Shown here: in pieces, positions 1 to 7,904 of the stretch
How the letters are laid out: the number at the start of each line of letters is the position of its first letter
How positions within the stretch are numbered: position 1 is the first letter of the stretch
NCBI GenBank assembly: GCA_902787575.1
Contig: CADAGX010000017.1
Location: forward strand, 1-64,000
DNA length: 64,000 bases
DNA from: an uncultured Bacteroidales bacterium
GTDB taxonomy: Bacteria > Bacteroidota > Bacteroidia > Bacteroidales > Bacteroidaceae
Reading direction: 5' to 3'
Translations under genes and position numbers: made by a program
Notes under the pieces: generated by a model
Databases searched by the model: none
The model's input: the letters and a program-made list of their open reading frames with translations, nothing else
Told to the model about the DNA's origin: nothing

Positions 1-437
1 AAATCTTCCCCTTTTCGGTCTTTGACAAGCAAAGACCCTACAACGAGCCATTATGCACGACTGACTCTCCCTAAAAATTTTTCTCCGAAAAAACCTACAT
101 ACCTACACTTTCGTGGGTTAATCAATTGGATTTCTGTGTGATATAGGGGTGTAGGTTCGGGTGTAGGTAAACCAAAAAGGTGTAGGTTCGGGGGCGTTTG
201 GGCTGCATTTCTCCCTTAATTTGTTTCGACGGGTGGTAATTTGGGTGACACGTGTTGCGCGATTATTATGGCGTGCGAAATGTTAAATATCGCATGTCGT
301 GCCGTTAAACCTACACGCTTTTCGCGAACCTACACACGAACCTACACGGTGACAACAGGCAGGAATACAGCACATTGAGGTGCCAAACGTGTAGGATGTA
401 GGTTTTCTCGGAGAAAAAAATTAATGGGAGGGAGCAA
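1..437 (+). repeat. Long intergenic repeat, copy 1 (inverted partner at 51269-51706)
   Basis: No gene is visible here. The stretch is rich in TGTAGGTT / AACCTACA words. Its first ~110 bases are almost identical to the reverse complement of 51594-51704 (one clear substitution), and similarity continues more loosely to about 437. The element has its own inverted ends: roughly 66-115 (CTCCCTAAAAATTTTTCTCC, then AACCTACAT) matches the reverse complement of about 385-436. It may extend left beyond the window. An open frame crossing copy 2 is interrupted by a TGA in this copy, so it is treated as non-coding. It resembles a small non-autonomous element with terminal inverted repeats, but no target duplication can be shown. 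Confidence 0.85.
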
Positions 438-490
438 CCATGGCTGCAGTTGAAGCGAAGAGTAACAGGACGGCATCGAAAAAAATGTTC

Positions 491-1660
491 TTATTCATGC
501 TGTTTGCCTTTGAACAGTTTATCGATGACAATGGCGATGGCGCCGTCGCCTGTCACATTGCAGGCAGGACCGTAGCCGTCGAGAGCAAGATAGAGCGTCA
601 TCACCAGCGCCGTCTGCTCGGGGCTGAAACCCATGATGGATTCAAGCAGTCCAACGGAAGCCATCAGCACGCCGCTCATAACGCCGGGCGCCGCCACAGC
701 TGCTATGCCCTGCATGAGCACAAAATGGGCATACATGGCAAACGGAATGGGAAGGCCGAAGATGTAGGCCACAGCAATAGACGTGACAGCAAGCTTTATC
801 GTAGAGCCGCACATATGGACGGTGCCGCACAGGGGAACGGTGAAATCTACGATATCGTCGCTGAGACCATTCTTTTTGGCACAGGCAGTCGTGACAGGGA
901 TGGTGGCCGACGAGGAACAGATGGAGAAGGCCGTCAGGTAGGCAGGCAGCATGTTCCAGAGGCAGACAAAGGGATTCTTGCGCGCAAAGGCACAAGCCAC
1001 GCAGTACTGAAACACAAGGTAGCAGATGGAGAGCAGGACGCCAGTAAGGATAACCTTAAGGCCGGCTCCGAGGATGGAGGCGATGACGCCGCGAGCACTC
1101 ATTTCGCAAATCATGGTGAAGATGTAGAAAGGCAGCAACGGGATGATGGCCTTCTCGATGGTAAGCTTGACGATGGTGCCAAACTCGATGCAACCGGCCT
1201 TCAGCGCTCGCGAGTCGGTAAAGATGATGCCCACGCCCACCATAAACGAGAGCACCAAGGCCGTCATAATACCGCAGAGAGGCGGAATCTTAAGTTCGAA
1301 ATAAGGCAAGAACTCCTTGGCCGAAAGTGCTTCGGACGAGAACTCGCCCGCGCTGAGATAGAGCGGGAAGAGACGGGAGGCACAAACGTGCGCGAAGAAG
1401 CCCGAAACAATGGTCGAGATGTATGCTATCACCATCACCGTAAGCAGCATCTTGCCGGCCCGCCGCCCCACTCCAGCTATGGCAGGAGTGACGAGCCCCA
1501 GCACGAGCAGAGGCACGATGAACTTCAGCAGCTGTGCGAACAGCACATTGAAGGTCTTGAATATGCGAACCAACACATCGGGAGCTACCAACCCGAGCAG
1601 GACGCCGCAGCAAATGGCAATAAGAACTTTGGGAAAGAGCCCCAGTTTGAATCTTTTCAT
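491..1660 (-). CDS. Dicarboxylate/amino acid:cation symporter (SDF/DAACS family)
   Basis: Inner-membrane secondary carrier that would import an acidic or small neutral amino acid, or a dicarboxylate, with Na+ or H+. The 389-residue protein is hydrophobic throughout. The serine-rich re-entrant loop is seen as CSSSATIP near residue 250, followed by a GTVHMCGSTI segment where glutamate carriers have NMDGT; this variant is closer to the serine/threonine (SstT-like) branch, so the substrate is uncertain. The family is usually about 400-430 residues. It stands alone, transcribed toward the left repeat, with its own promoter upstream. The family call is firm; the substrate is not. Confidence 0.9.
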   Translation of the reverse strand: MKRFKLGLFPKVLIAICCGVLLGLVAPDVLVRIFKTFNVLFAQLLKFIVPLLVLGLVTPAIAGVGRRAGKMLLTVMVIAYISTIVSGFFAHVCASRLFPLYLSAGEFSSEALSAKEFLPYFELKIPPLCGIMTALVLSFMVGVGIIFTDSRALKAGCIEFGTIVKLTIEKAIIPLLPFYIFTMICEMSARGVIASILGAGLKVILTGVLLSICYLVFQYCVACAFARKNPFVCLWNMLPAYLTAFSICSSSATIPVTTACAKKNGLSDDIVDFTVPLCGTVHMCGSTIKLAVTSIAVAYIFGLPIPFAMYAHFVLMQGIAAVAAPGVMSGVLMASVGLLESIMGFSPEQTALVMTLYLALDGYGPACNVTGDGAIAIVIDKLFKGKQHE

Positions 1661-1685
1661 CTTCTAAATAATCGGTATGCAACTG

Positions 1686-1717
1686 CAAATATAAAGAAAA
1701 AAAAGAATACGACACAA
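1686..1717 (-). promoter_or_regulatory. Bacteroidota promoter for the symporter
   Basis: On the minus strand the -7 element TATATTTG (1686-1693) is preceded by TTG (1715-1717) with a 21-nt spacer, about 30 nt upstream of the symporter start. Confidence 0.6.
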
Positions 1718-1812
1718 CGAATCGCAACCTTATTCCGACATATTATCAGCGTTTGACAGCCCGCACCCTCGAACTTGGGAAGTCCGACATTACTAAAATT
1801 GAACAATAAAAG

Positions 1813-1841
1813 AAGGGGATCGGCACTAAGCCGAACCCCTT
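1813..1841 (-). terminator. Rho-independent terminator after tsf
   Basis: A 12-bp stem with one mismatch (AAGGGGATCGGC / GCCGAACCCCTT, loop of 5 nt). On the minus strand it is followed by TCTTTTATTG. It lies 36 nt beyond the tsf stop and closes the ribosomal-protein operon. Confidence 0.75.
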
Positions 1842-1876
1842 CAGAATGTTTCTGCATCGAAACTGCAGCAAGCAGC

Positions 1877-2869
1877 TTACTCTGCGCGCAGTGTGAAGCG
1901 CTTGAAGTCCGTCACGGTGAGATCCTTATCTACAGACTGCAGGTAGGAAGACACGGTGAAGTTCTTGTCCCAGATGTACTCCTGATTGAGCAGACAGGAC
2001 TCCTTCAAGAACTTAGACAGACGACCCTTGGCGATGTTCTGAATCATTGCCTCGTTGAGGTTGGCAGCCTTCTCGGCCGACACGGTGGCGATGATTTCCT
2101 TTGCCTTGGCAACGTCCTCGGCTGTAATCCAGCCTTTGGCCATGTTGCTCTCCATGTGGTCTTCGCTGTCCACGTGGGCAGGGTTGATGCCAGCCTTCTT
2201 GATGGCAGCTTCCACTGCCTTCTGAATCTGCTCGGCCTTGGTCTTCTCCACTGCCACGGCAATCTCCTGATCCTTTACGGACTGAGGAACGCCGGTCTCG
2301 TCGATGGCAATAGGAGCGGCACTGGCAATCTGCATAGCCACGTTCTTACCAACAGTCTCGTCGGCCACCTTCTTGTTCAGTGCGAGCATGGCGCAAAGGC
2401 CGTTCTTGTTCATGTGGTTGTAGGTGTAGATGGCTTCGCCCTCGATGGTGCAATAGCCGTCGAGTTCCATCTTCTCGCCCGTGATACCGCTGCGAGCCAC
2501 CACTGCATCCTGCACGGTGCCTTCGCCCAGAGGAAGAGCCTTCACCTCGTCGAGTGTCTTGCACTTATTGGCAACTGCTGCATCGAGGATTTGCTGCGTG
2601 AGAGCCACGAAGTCGGCGTTGCTGGCCACGAAGTCGGTCTCGCACTTGAGAGCGATGATGGCGCCAAAGCCGTTCTCGGCCTTTACCAGCACGCAACCTT
2701 CGGCAGCCTCGCGGTCGCTACGCTTGGCAGCCACGGCCTGTCCCTTCTTGCGAATGATTGCCACAGCTCCGTCCATGTCCTCAGCCTCGGCCAAAGCCTT
2801 CTTGCAGTCAGCCAGACCGGCGCCCGTCATTTCACGGAGCTTCTTGATATCGTTCATTGTAACATTCAT
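1877..2869 (-). CDS. tsf: Translation elongation factor Ts
   Basis: Nucleotide exchange factor that releases GDP from EF-Tu in the cytoplasm. The N-terminal UBA-like domain carries the diagnostic run DIKKLREMTGAGLADCKKAL (residues 6-25), followed by the TDFVASNADFV dimerisation/core motif near residue 80. At 330 residues it is longer than the E. coli protein (283) and matches the longer Bacteroidota form. It is the last gene of the minus-strand run rplM-rpsI-rpsB-tsf, 40 nt after rpsB, the usual rpsB-tsf pairing. The strong hairpin at 1813-1841 ends the unit. Confidence 0.98.
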   Translation of the reverse strand: MNVTMNDIKKLREMTGAGLADCKKALAEAEDMDGAVAIIRKKGQAVAAKRSDREAAEGCVLVKAENGFGAIIALKCETDFVASNADFVALTQQILDAAVANKCKTLDEVKALPLGEGTVQDAVVARSGITGEKMELDGYCTIEGEAIYTYNHMNKNGLCAMLALNKKVADETVGKNVAMQIASAAPIAIDETGVPQSVKDQEIAVAVEKTKAEQIQKAVEAAIKKAGINPAHVDSEDHMESNMAKGWITAEDVAKAKEIIATVSAEKAANLNEAMIQNIAKGRLSKFLKESCLLNQEYIWDKNFTVSSYLQSVDKDLTVTDFKRFTLRAE

Positions 2870-2909
2870 AGTCGTACTTGTTTTTACGGATTTACGAATT
2901 ACAGGAAAC

Positions 2910-3764
2910 TTACTCGGCAGCCTCTTCTGCTGCGGGTTCCTCCTCAGCTGGAGCCTCTTCTGCTACGGTCTCAGCCTCATCCTCGACTACTTCCTCGCGA
3001 GCCTTGCCACCGCGACGACCGCGCTTCACAGGCTGGTCGGCCTGCTCGGCTGCTGCGTCAGCATCGGCCTTCTCCACCTTACGCTCCTCGAGACCCTCGT
3101 TGATGGCGGCGCAGCATGCATCGAGAATAACCTCAACACTCTTGCTTGCATCGTCGTTTGCGGGAATCACGAAGTCCACGTTGTCGGGGTTGGAGTTGGT
3201 ATCCACGATACCAAACACGGGAATGCCCAGACGGTTAGCCTCGCGCACGGCAATCTGCTCCTTCAGTACGTCCACCACGAAAAGGGCAGCGGGCAGGCGA
3301 GTCAGGTCGGCGATAGAACCAAGGTTCTTCTCCAACTTGGCACGCTGGCGGCTGATTTGCAGAATTTCACGCTTAGAAAGGTTGCTGAACGTGCCGTCGG
3401 CTGTCAGCTTATCGATATTGGCCATTTTCTTCACAGCCTTACGGATGGTGGGGAAGTTGGTGAGCATACCGCCCGGCCAACGCTCAATCACATAAGGCAT
3501 ACCCACAGCCGTAGCCTTCTCGGCCACGCACTGCTTTGCTTGCTTCTTAGTAGCTACAAAAAGAATTTTCTTACCGCTCTTGGCAATCTGCTTCATAGCC
3601 TCGGCTGCCACGTCAATCTTGGCAACAGTCTTGTGCAGGTCGATGATATGAATGCCATTGCGCTCCATAAAGATGTAGGGAGCCATAGCGGGATTCCACT
3701 TACGCTTCAGGTGGCCGAAATGACAACCGGCCTCGAGCAGTGTCTCAAAATTTGTTCTTGACAT
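2910..3764 (-). CDS. rpsB: 30S ribosomal protein S2
   Basis: Primary small-subunit protein of the S2 family; the opening (LLEAGCHFGHLKRKWNPAMAPYIF) and the KKILFVATKK and RWPGGMLTNF motifs are clear. The globular part ends near residue 225. It is followed by a tail of about 55 residues made largely of Glu, Ala and a short RGRRGGK basic patch, making the protein 284 residues against 241 in E. coli. It is separated from rpsI by an unusually long 156-nt spacer that can fold (see 3815-3895), and tsf follows. Confidence 0.98.
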   Translation of the reverse strand: MSRTNFETLLEAGCHFGHLKRKWNPAMAPYIFMERNGIHIIDLHKTVAKIDVAAEAMKQIAKSGKKILFVATKKQAKQCVAEKATAVGMPYVIERWPGGMLTNFPTIRKAVKKMANIDKLTADGTFSNLSKREILQISRQRAKLEKNLGSIADLTRLPAALFVVDVLKEQIAVREANRLGIPVFGIVDTNSNPDNVDFVIPANDDASKSVEVILDACCAAINEGLEERKVEKADADAAAEQADQPVKRGRRGGKAREEVVEDEAETVAEEAPAEEEPAAEEAAE

Positions 3765-3814
3765 TGTTTTGTTTTGTTTTTGTTGTTTACTTTCTTTTTA
3801 ATTCTTTGTTAGAA

Positions 3815-3895
3815 CCAACCCTTTGGGTAATTCGCGCGTTCCGTACGGCGTTGCCTGCGGAAGCAGGAAGTCTGAAAGGGTTTAGATACTAAACT
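3815..3895 (-). promoter_or_regulatory. Structured intercistronic RNA in front of rpsB (candidate S2 leader)
   Basis: Read on the minus strand, an outer 8-bp stem AACCCTTT/AAAGGGTT (3875-3882 with 3817-3824) encloses a hairpin CCTGC-TTCC-GCAGG (3854-3867) and the palindrome CCGTACGG. A further small hairpin GTTTAG-TAT-CTAAAC (3880-3894) partly competes with the outer stem. The stems are seen directly. A role in S2 autoregulation is inferred only from the position between rpsI and rpsB and from the known feedback control of rpsB in other bacteria. Confidence 0.45.
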
Positions 3896-3920
3896 ACTTA
3901 TGCTGCACAGTTCGGCCACA

Positions 3921-4307
3921 TTAACGTTTGCTGAACTGGAAGCGACGACGTGCCTTTGGACGTCCGGGTTTCTTACGCTCAACCTCACGGCTGTCGCGAG
4001 TGATGAAGCCTTCGGTACGCAGAGCCTTCTTGTCTTCTGCGTTAATCTTCACAAGTGCGCGAGCAATGGCCAGACGCAGGGCCTGAGACTGACCGGTGAA
4101 GCCACCGCCATAAAGATTTACCTTAATATCATACTTCTCCACGGCATCCAACAGCGTCAGCGGCTGCTTAACCACGAACTGCAGAATGGGATTAGGGAAG
4201 TACTCCGTCAGGTCTCTCTTGTTGATGGTAATCTTACCTGTACCCTCGCTCACATAAACACGTGCTACGGCGCTCTTGCGGCGGCCTAATGCATTAATTA
4301 CTTCCAT
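3921..4307 (-). CDS. rpsI: 30S ribosomal protein S9
   Basis: Small-subunit protein whose C-terminal tail reaches the P site. All hallmarks are present: ALGRRKSAVARVYV at residues 6-19, the GGGFTGQSQALRLAIARAL core, and the basic end KKPGRPKARRRFQFSKR. The length of 128 residues is normal. It starts 6 nt after the rplM stop, so the two are translated from one message, the usual rplM-rpsI pair. Confidence 0.98.
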   Translation of the reverse strand: MEVINALGRRKSAVARVYVSEGTGKITINKRDLTEYFPNPILQFVVKQPLTLLDAVEKYDIKVNLYGGGFTGQSQALRLAIARALVKINAEDKKALRTEGFITRDSREVERKKPGRPKARRRFQFSKR

Positions 4308-4313
4308 AATCGT

Positions 4314-4775
4314 TTATTTGTAGAGGTTAATATCAATGTTCTTCGGATTCTGAGCCTCCTGCTTGTGCTCGGGGCCTTCGTAAACATACAGGTTGTTAAT
4401 CAGGCGGTTTGCCAACTTGTTCTTGGGCAGCATGCCTTTCACCACCTTGCGGATCAGCTTCTCAGCGCCGTTGGGCTTTGCCAGAATGCTGGCGGGTGTA
4501 GCCTCGCGCTGGCCGCCGGGATAGCCGGTGTAAGACAGATAAACGCGGTCTGTCATCTTCTGACCCGTGAGCTGAATCTTCTCGGCGTTGATGATAATCA
4601 CGTTGTCACCGCAATCCACGTGAGGAGTGAACTCGGGCTTATACTTACCTCTCAACAGTTTTGCCACTTTCGTACACATGCGGCCCAGCACCTGGTCGGT
4701 GGCATCCACCACGACCCATTCTTTCTTGGCTGTCGCTTTGTTCACATTTGTGGTCTTGTAACTCAATGTGTCCAT
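4314..4775 (-). CDS. rplM: 50S ribosomal protein L13
   Basis: Large-subunit assembly protein. The motifs WVVVDATDQVLGRMCTKVAKLL, VIIINAEKIQLTGQK and KGMLPKN are typical. The start at 4775 (MDTLSYKTTN) gives 153 residues. An in-frame ATG 51 nt upstream would add a lysine-rich stretch not found in L13 and encoded by the A-rich leader, so it was rejected. It is the first gene of the rplM-rpsI-rpsB-tsf operon and has a clear promoter about 130 nt upstream. Confidence 0.97.
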   Translation of the reverse strand: MDTLSYKTTNVNKATAKKEWVVVDATDQVLGRMCTKVAKLLRGKYKPEFTPHVDCGDNVIIINAEKIQLTGQKMTDRVYLSYTGYPGGQREATPASILAKPNGAEKLIRKVVKGMLPKNKLANRLINNLYVYEGPEHKQEAQNPKNIDINLYK

Positions 4776-4870
4776 TTTGTTTTTTTCTTTTTGTTTTCTA
4801 CTAAGTTCATTTTCAGCGCGATTCACGAACCGTCCGTCTGGCCAAAGAGCGAACTATTCACACGCACTTT

Positions 4871-4887
4871 GGGGCATAATTCGCCCC
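4871..4887 (-). promoter_or_regulatory. Hairpin in the rplM 5' leader
   Basis: The ~120-nt untranslated leader of rplM contains a GGGGC/GCCCC hairpin close to its 5' end (4871-4887), then the run GGCCAGACGGACGGTTCG, then an A-rich stretch before the start. Ribosomal-protein leaders upstream of L13 in Bacteroidia have been described; whether this one belongs to that family needs a covariance-model search. Confidence 0.35.
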
Positions 4888-4907
4888 TGTAGACAATAAT
4901 CGGCGTG

Positions 4908-4937
4908 CAAAGGTACGACTTTTTCCGGAAACGGCAA
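4908..4937 (-). promoter_or_regulatory. Promoter of the rplM-rpsI-rpsB-tsf operon
   Basis: Minus-strand -7 element TACCTTTG (4908-4915) with TTG (4935-4937) at a 19-nt spacing, an excellent match to the Bacteroidota housekeeping promoter. Confidence 0.8.
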
Positions 4938-4980
4938 GCATTTCCACTGAAAAAAAATAATTTTCAGGAACAAAGAGAGT

Positions 4981-5169
4981 TCACTCCTGCTGATTCTTCT
5001 TTCGTTCCTCCCGCTTCAGAGCCGCATCGTGTAAAGCGCGCTCCAAGCCCGTCAGCGCCGAGAAGGGCGCAAACTGTGCAGCACGGTTCTCGAGCGACAT
5101 CTGCGGATGGTGGTGCGAGACGTGGTGTGGCAGATTGATGATATCCTCGTATGTATCTTCGTTTTTCAT
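4981..5169 (-). CDS. YolD-like small partner of the Y-family polymerase
   Basis: A 62-residue cytoplasmic protein with the recognisable pattern DTYEDIINLPHHVSHHHPQM, then RAAQFAPFSALTG, typical of the small YolD-like proteins found next to Y-family polymerases. Its ATG overlaps the polymerase stop codon by 4 nt, so the two are translationally coupled. The biochemical role is not established; the genetic linkage suggests it modulates the polymerase. The basic C-terminus (KREERKKNQQE) has no recognisable domain. Confidence 0.8.
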   Translation of the reverse strand: MKNEDTYEDIINLPHHVSHHHPQMSLENRAAQFAPFSALTGLERALHDAALKREERKKNQQE

Positions 5170-6590
5170 GCTCTGTGTCCTCCTATCTGCCGGTTGCGTT
5201 CCTGTGCTGTGGCGCCTTCGCCGAAGTTCAGCCCCTTCAGCACCGCATTCTTACCGAAGCGTTTCTTTATCTTCAGCACCGTTTCCTGTAACGTTCGTTC
5301 GCGTTTCAGTTCGGCCCTCTCCTGCTCTTGCCTTCGCTCTCGTGCCTCGTGGTCGTCAAAGAGGTCGAGCTGCACCACCTTCTGAGCCACGCTCTGTTCG
5401 TCCACCACATGGTTCATACTGAGGTTCAGTCGGCGTACCAGCAAGCGGCGGTCCACGATACGGTCGTAGAGTTCGGTTACCGCTTTTAATATATACGCGC
5501 CCGAGGAGGTGAAGCCGCTCAGGTTGGCCGTGCCCTGTGCATGTTGCGGCACGCTACGGCCGTACCAGTCGGTGACAATGGGGCCTCGATAGTCCGCGAC
5601 GGCAAGGCTCTCGGTGTCATAGCCCACCGTCAGCACCACCTGGTCGCACACCATGTGCTTATCCACGAGGTCCAGCGCGGCTGCATCAGCCATTTCGCTC
5701 ACCGTCACACGCGCCTTCGCAAAGTTGAAAGCTTCCGACAGCACCTGCCCATGGCTGAACGAGCTGCTGCCGGGCCGGTAGTTCTTTATGGCCTGTATGG
5801 TGCAGGGCTCCCAGCCCCACGCGTGGTCTATCAGCAGCTCGGCATTCACGCCAAAGAGTGTATAGAGCAGACCTTCTCGCCGGACCGAGCAACGCGCCAC
5901 CTGACCCATCGTGTACATCCCGTGTGCTTCCAGTTTGCGTGCCAAACCGCGTCCCACGCGCCAGAAATCGGTCAGCGGCATGTGGTTCCACAACTGGCGA
6001 CGATAGGACATCTCGTCCAGTTCAGCTATGCGCACGCCGTCCTTGTCGGCCGGCAGGTGTTTGGCCACAATATCCATTGCCACCTTGGCCAGATAGAGAT
6101 TCGTGCCGATGCCCGCCGTGGCCGTAATGCCGGTGCGAGACAGCACATCGTTCACCATCCTGCGTGCAAGGTCGTGGGCTGTGGTTTTGTAGAGTTTCAG
6201 GTATTCCGTGACGTCGATAAACACCTCGTCTATCGAATACACGTGGATATCCTCGGCCGATACGTAGTCGAGGTAGGTGGTATAGACGCGCGTACTATAT
6301 TCTATATAGAGGGCCATGCGTGGCATGGCCGTAATAAACTCCACCGGATTACCCGGCCGCAGTCTATTCACCTCGCGCAGCCGTTGCTTCACTTCGAAGA
6401 GACGTGGCCGTCCGGGAATACCAAAAGCCTTTAGCGAGGGCGACACCGCCAGGCAAATCGTCTTGTCAGTACGGCTCTCGTCGGCCACCACCAAGTTCGT
6501 TGTCATGGGGTTCAGCCCACGCTCCACGCACTCCACCGATGCGTAGAACGACTTCAAGTCTATAGCCACATACTTCTTCTCCATCGCCAC
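5166..6590 (-). CDS. Y-family DNA polymerase (ImpB/MucB/SamB, UmuC/DinB-like)
   Basis: Error-prone translesion polymerase, probably induced by DNA damage. The palm motifs are intact: DLKSFYASVEC (residues 11-21, first catalytic Asp) and YSIDEVFID near 115-125 (catalytic Asp-Glu), followed by TAGIGTN and the helix-hairpin region. Near residue 410 the sequence QLDLF is a canonical sliding-clamp-binding motif. The lysine/arginine-rich tail after it ends at residue 474. The first ATG gives MAMEKKYVAIDLKS; the internal Met3 is also possible. It is coupled to the small YolD-like gene downstream. No LexA-type box was recognised upstream. Confidence 0.93.
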   Translation of the reverse strand: MAMEKKYVAIDLKSFYASVECVERGLNPMTTNLVVADESRTDKTICLAVSPSLKAFGIPGRPRLFEVKQRLREVNRLRPGNPVEFITAMPRMALYIEYSTRVYTTYLDYVSAEDIHVYSIDEVFIDVTEYLKLYKTTAHDLARRMVNDVLSRTGITATAGIGTNLYLAKVAMDIVAKHLPADKDGVRIAELDEMSYRRQLWNHMPLTDFWRVGRGLARKLEAHGMYTMGQVARCSVRREGLLYTLFGVNAELLIDHAWGWEPCTIQAIKNYRPGSSSFSHGQVLSEAFNFAKARVTVSEMADAAALDLVDKHMVCDQVVLTVGYDTESLAVADYRGPIVTDWYGRSVPQHAQGTANLSGFTSSGAYILKAVTELYDRIVDRRLLVRRLNLSMNHVVDEQSVAQKVVQLDLFDDHEARERRQEQERAELKRERTLQETVLKIKKRFGKNAVLKGLNFGEGATAQERNRQIGGHRA

Positions 6591-6626
6591 CGGCCATTAA
6601 GTGCCGCAGGGCAGGCCTGACAGGGT

Positions 6627-7358
6627 TCACCAATCGTCGTCATCGTTGCCCACCACGCCGTTCTTCAGGGCTTCCTCCACTTTGTCAAGGATGGCGTTAG
6701 AATAAGCGTGCGACATGACGAGCGCCTTGGCGCAGGTGCGTTTCTGGGGATCCTTCTGAACGAAGGGATAATGCTTGGCTATCTCCCACTGGTCGTCGTA
6801 GAGAAACTCGTTGGTCTTGTCGTCGGCCTTACGTTTCGAGTCACCCCATGTGCGGTTCTTTCTGTCGGTAACGCTGAGCCAACCACCGCTCATGTCGGCC
6901 AGGATGTCGTAGTTCTGCACCGTGTACGTGACACGCACTCGCCCGTCTTTGATGTCGAGGCGTATGACGGGCGTGATGCTGACGGAGTACTTGTTCACCG
7001 TACCCACGTGCTCCACGATGTTGCGGATGGTGGAGGAGATAATGATACAGCCGGCCTCCTTGTCGTTGAGCGTGATGGCCTGATGGTCCTTGAAGGTAGC
7101 CGTCGCCCAGTAGTTCAGCGCCACATAGAGTTGCTCGCGCGTCTTGTCCGGAGCCAAAATAACTTGCTGATACGTCAGCGACTGATTCTTATCCAGTGTC
7201 AGGTCAGCCGCCAGGTTGGCTGCTGCGTCCAACCATTTGTCGCCATAGCGCTCCTTGGCATACTTCTCCAGGTCGGCAGCCTTCATCACCTGTGCCAGAG
7301 CACTCACGCTACAAAGCGAAAAGATGGCAGCCAGCATCCAAAATCTAATCTCTTTCAT
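6627..7358 (-). CDS. Secreted DUF4468-type protein
   Basis: A 243-residue protein with an N-terminal signal peptide (hydrophobic residues 6-20, cleavage probably after ALA). The middle part, with a conserved-looking NYWATATF segment and a long beta-rich stretch, resembles DUF4468 proteins of Bacteroidales, which have no assigned function. The C-terminus is acidic (NDDDDW). It follows a small lipoprotein gene by 19 nt and may share its message. I do not propose an activity. Confidence 0.7.
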   Translation of the reverse strand: MKEIRFWMLAAIFSLCSVSALAQVMKAADLEKYAKERYGDKWLDAAANLAADLTLDKNQSLTYQQVILAPDKTREQLYVALNYWATATFKDHQAITLNDKEAGCIIISSTIRNIVEHVGTVNKYSVSITPVIRLDIKDGRVRVTYTVQNYDILADMSGGWLSVTDRKNRTWGDSKRKADDKTNEFLYDDQWEIAKHYPFVQKDPQKRTCAKALVMSHAYSNAILDKVEEALKNGVVGNDDDDW

Positions 7359-7377
7359 ATCTTATGAGGTAAACGAT

Positions 7378-7842
7378 TTAACCTAAAGCGGCGTGGAAGG
7401 TGCGGTCCTCCTTGTAGAAGTAAATCTGGCACTCGATATTGTACCCGACCTTTATAACCGTCATGCGGAAATAGGGTTTCCCGTCAACGGTACACTCCAC
7501 CACCTTGTCCTTGATGGTGTAGGCCGTATTATTCTCGGCCGAGTATTTCTCTCGTGTTGTCTCGTCGGCCTCTCCGTCCTTGTAATAGAACTTCTCGGAC
7601 GCGAACGTGTGCGGCGAAGCGCTGAACTTCACCGAGAAATAGATAATGCCTTCACCTATGGCATCCACCCACTCGCCTTTCTCGTTCTCGATGGTGAGAA
7701 TACGTTTCTCGGCACCACTGATAGCATTGCGGATTTCCCATTCACCCCACTTTTCGCCTTCTTCGGCATCGGAGCAGCCAGCCAGCCCCGTACTGATGAT
7801 ACACCCTAAGAGTATCATCCAAATAGTCTTCATTGCTTTCAT
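7378..7842 (-). CDS. Small hypothetical lipoprotein
   Basis: A roughly 154-residue protein beginning MKAMKTIWMILLGC with a lipobox LAGC about 20 residues in, so it should be lipid-anchored. The mature part (SDAEEGEKWGEWEIRN onward) is beta-rich and of unknown family. An in-frame ATG upstream at 7908 would add residues before the hydrophobic core and overlap the preceding gene, so 7842 was preferred; 7833 is equally possible. It lies between the HAD-like lipoprotein and the DUF4468 gene, all on the minus strand. Confidence 0.7.
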   Translation of the reverse strand: MKAMKTIWMILLGCIISTGLAGCSDAEEGEKWGEWEIRNAISGAEKRILTIENEKGEWVDAIGEGIIYFSVKFSASPHTFASEKFYYKDGEADETTREKYSAENNTAYTIKDKVVECTVDGKPYFRMTVIKVGYNIECQIYFYKEDRTFHAALG

Positions 7843-7904
7843 GTTTGTAGAAAAATATCTTTTAAAAAGAATGTTACTTGTCGTCAGCATCAGCCTTTTC
7901 CACA

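Noticed and set aside
440..1756. 438-codon open frame opposite the symporter
   Set aside because: It is the antisense shadow of a clear membrane protein; its composition is His/Arg/Asp-rich without family features.
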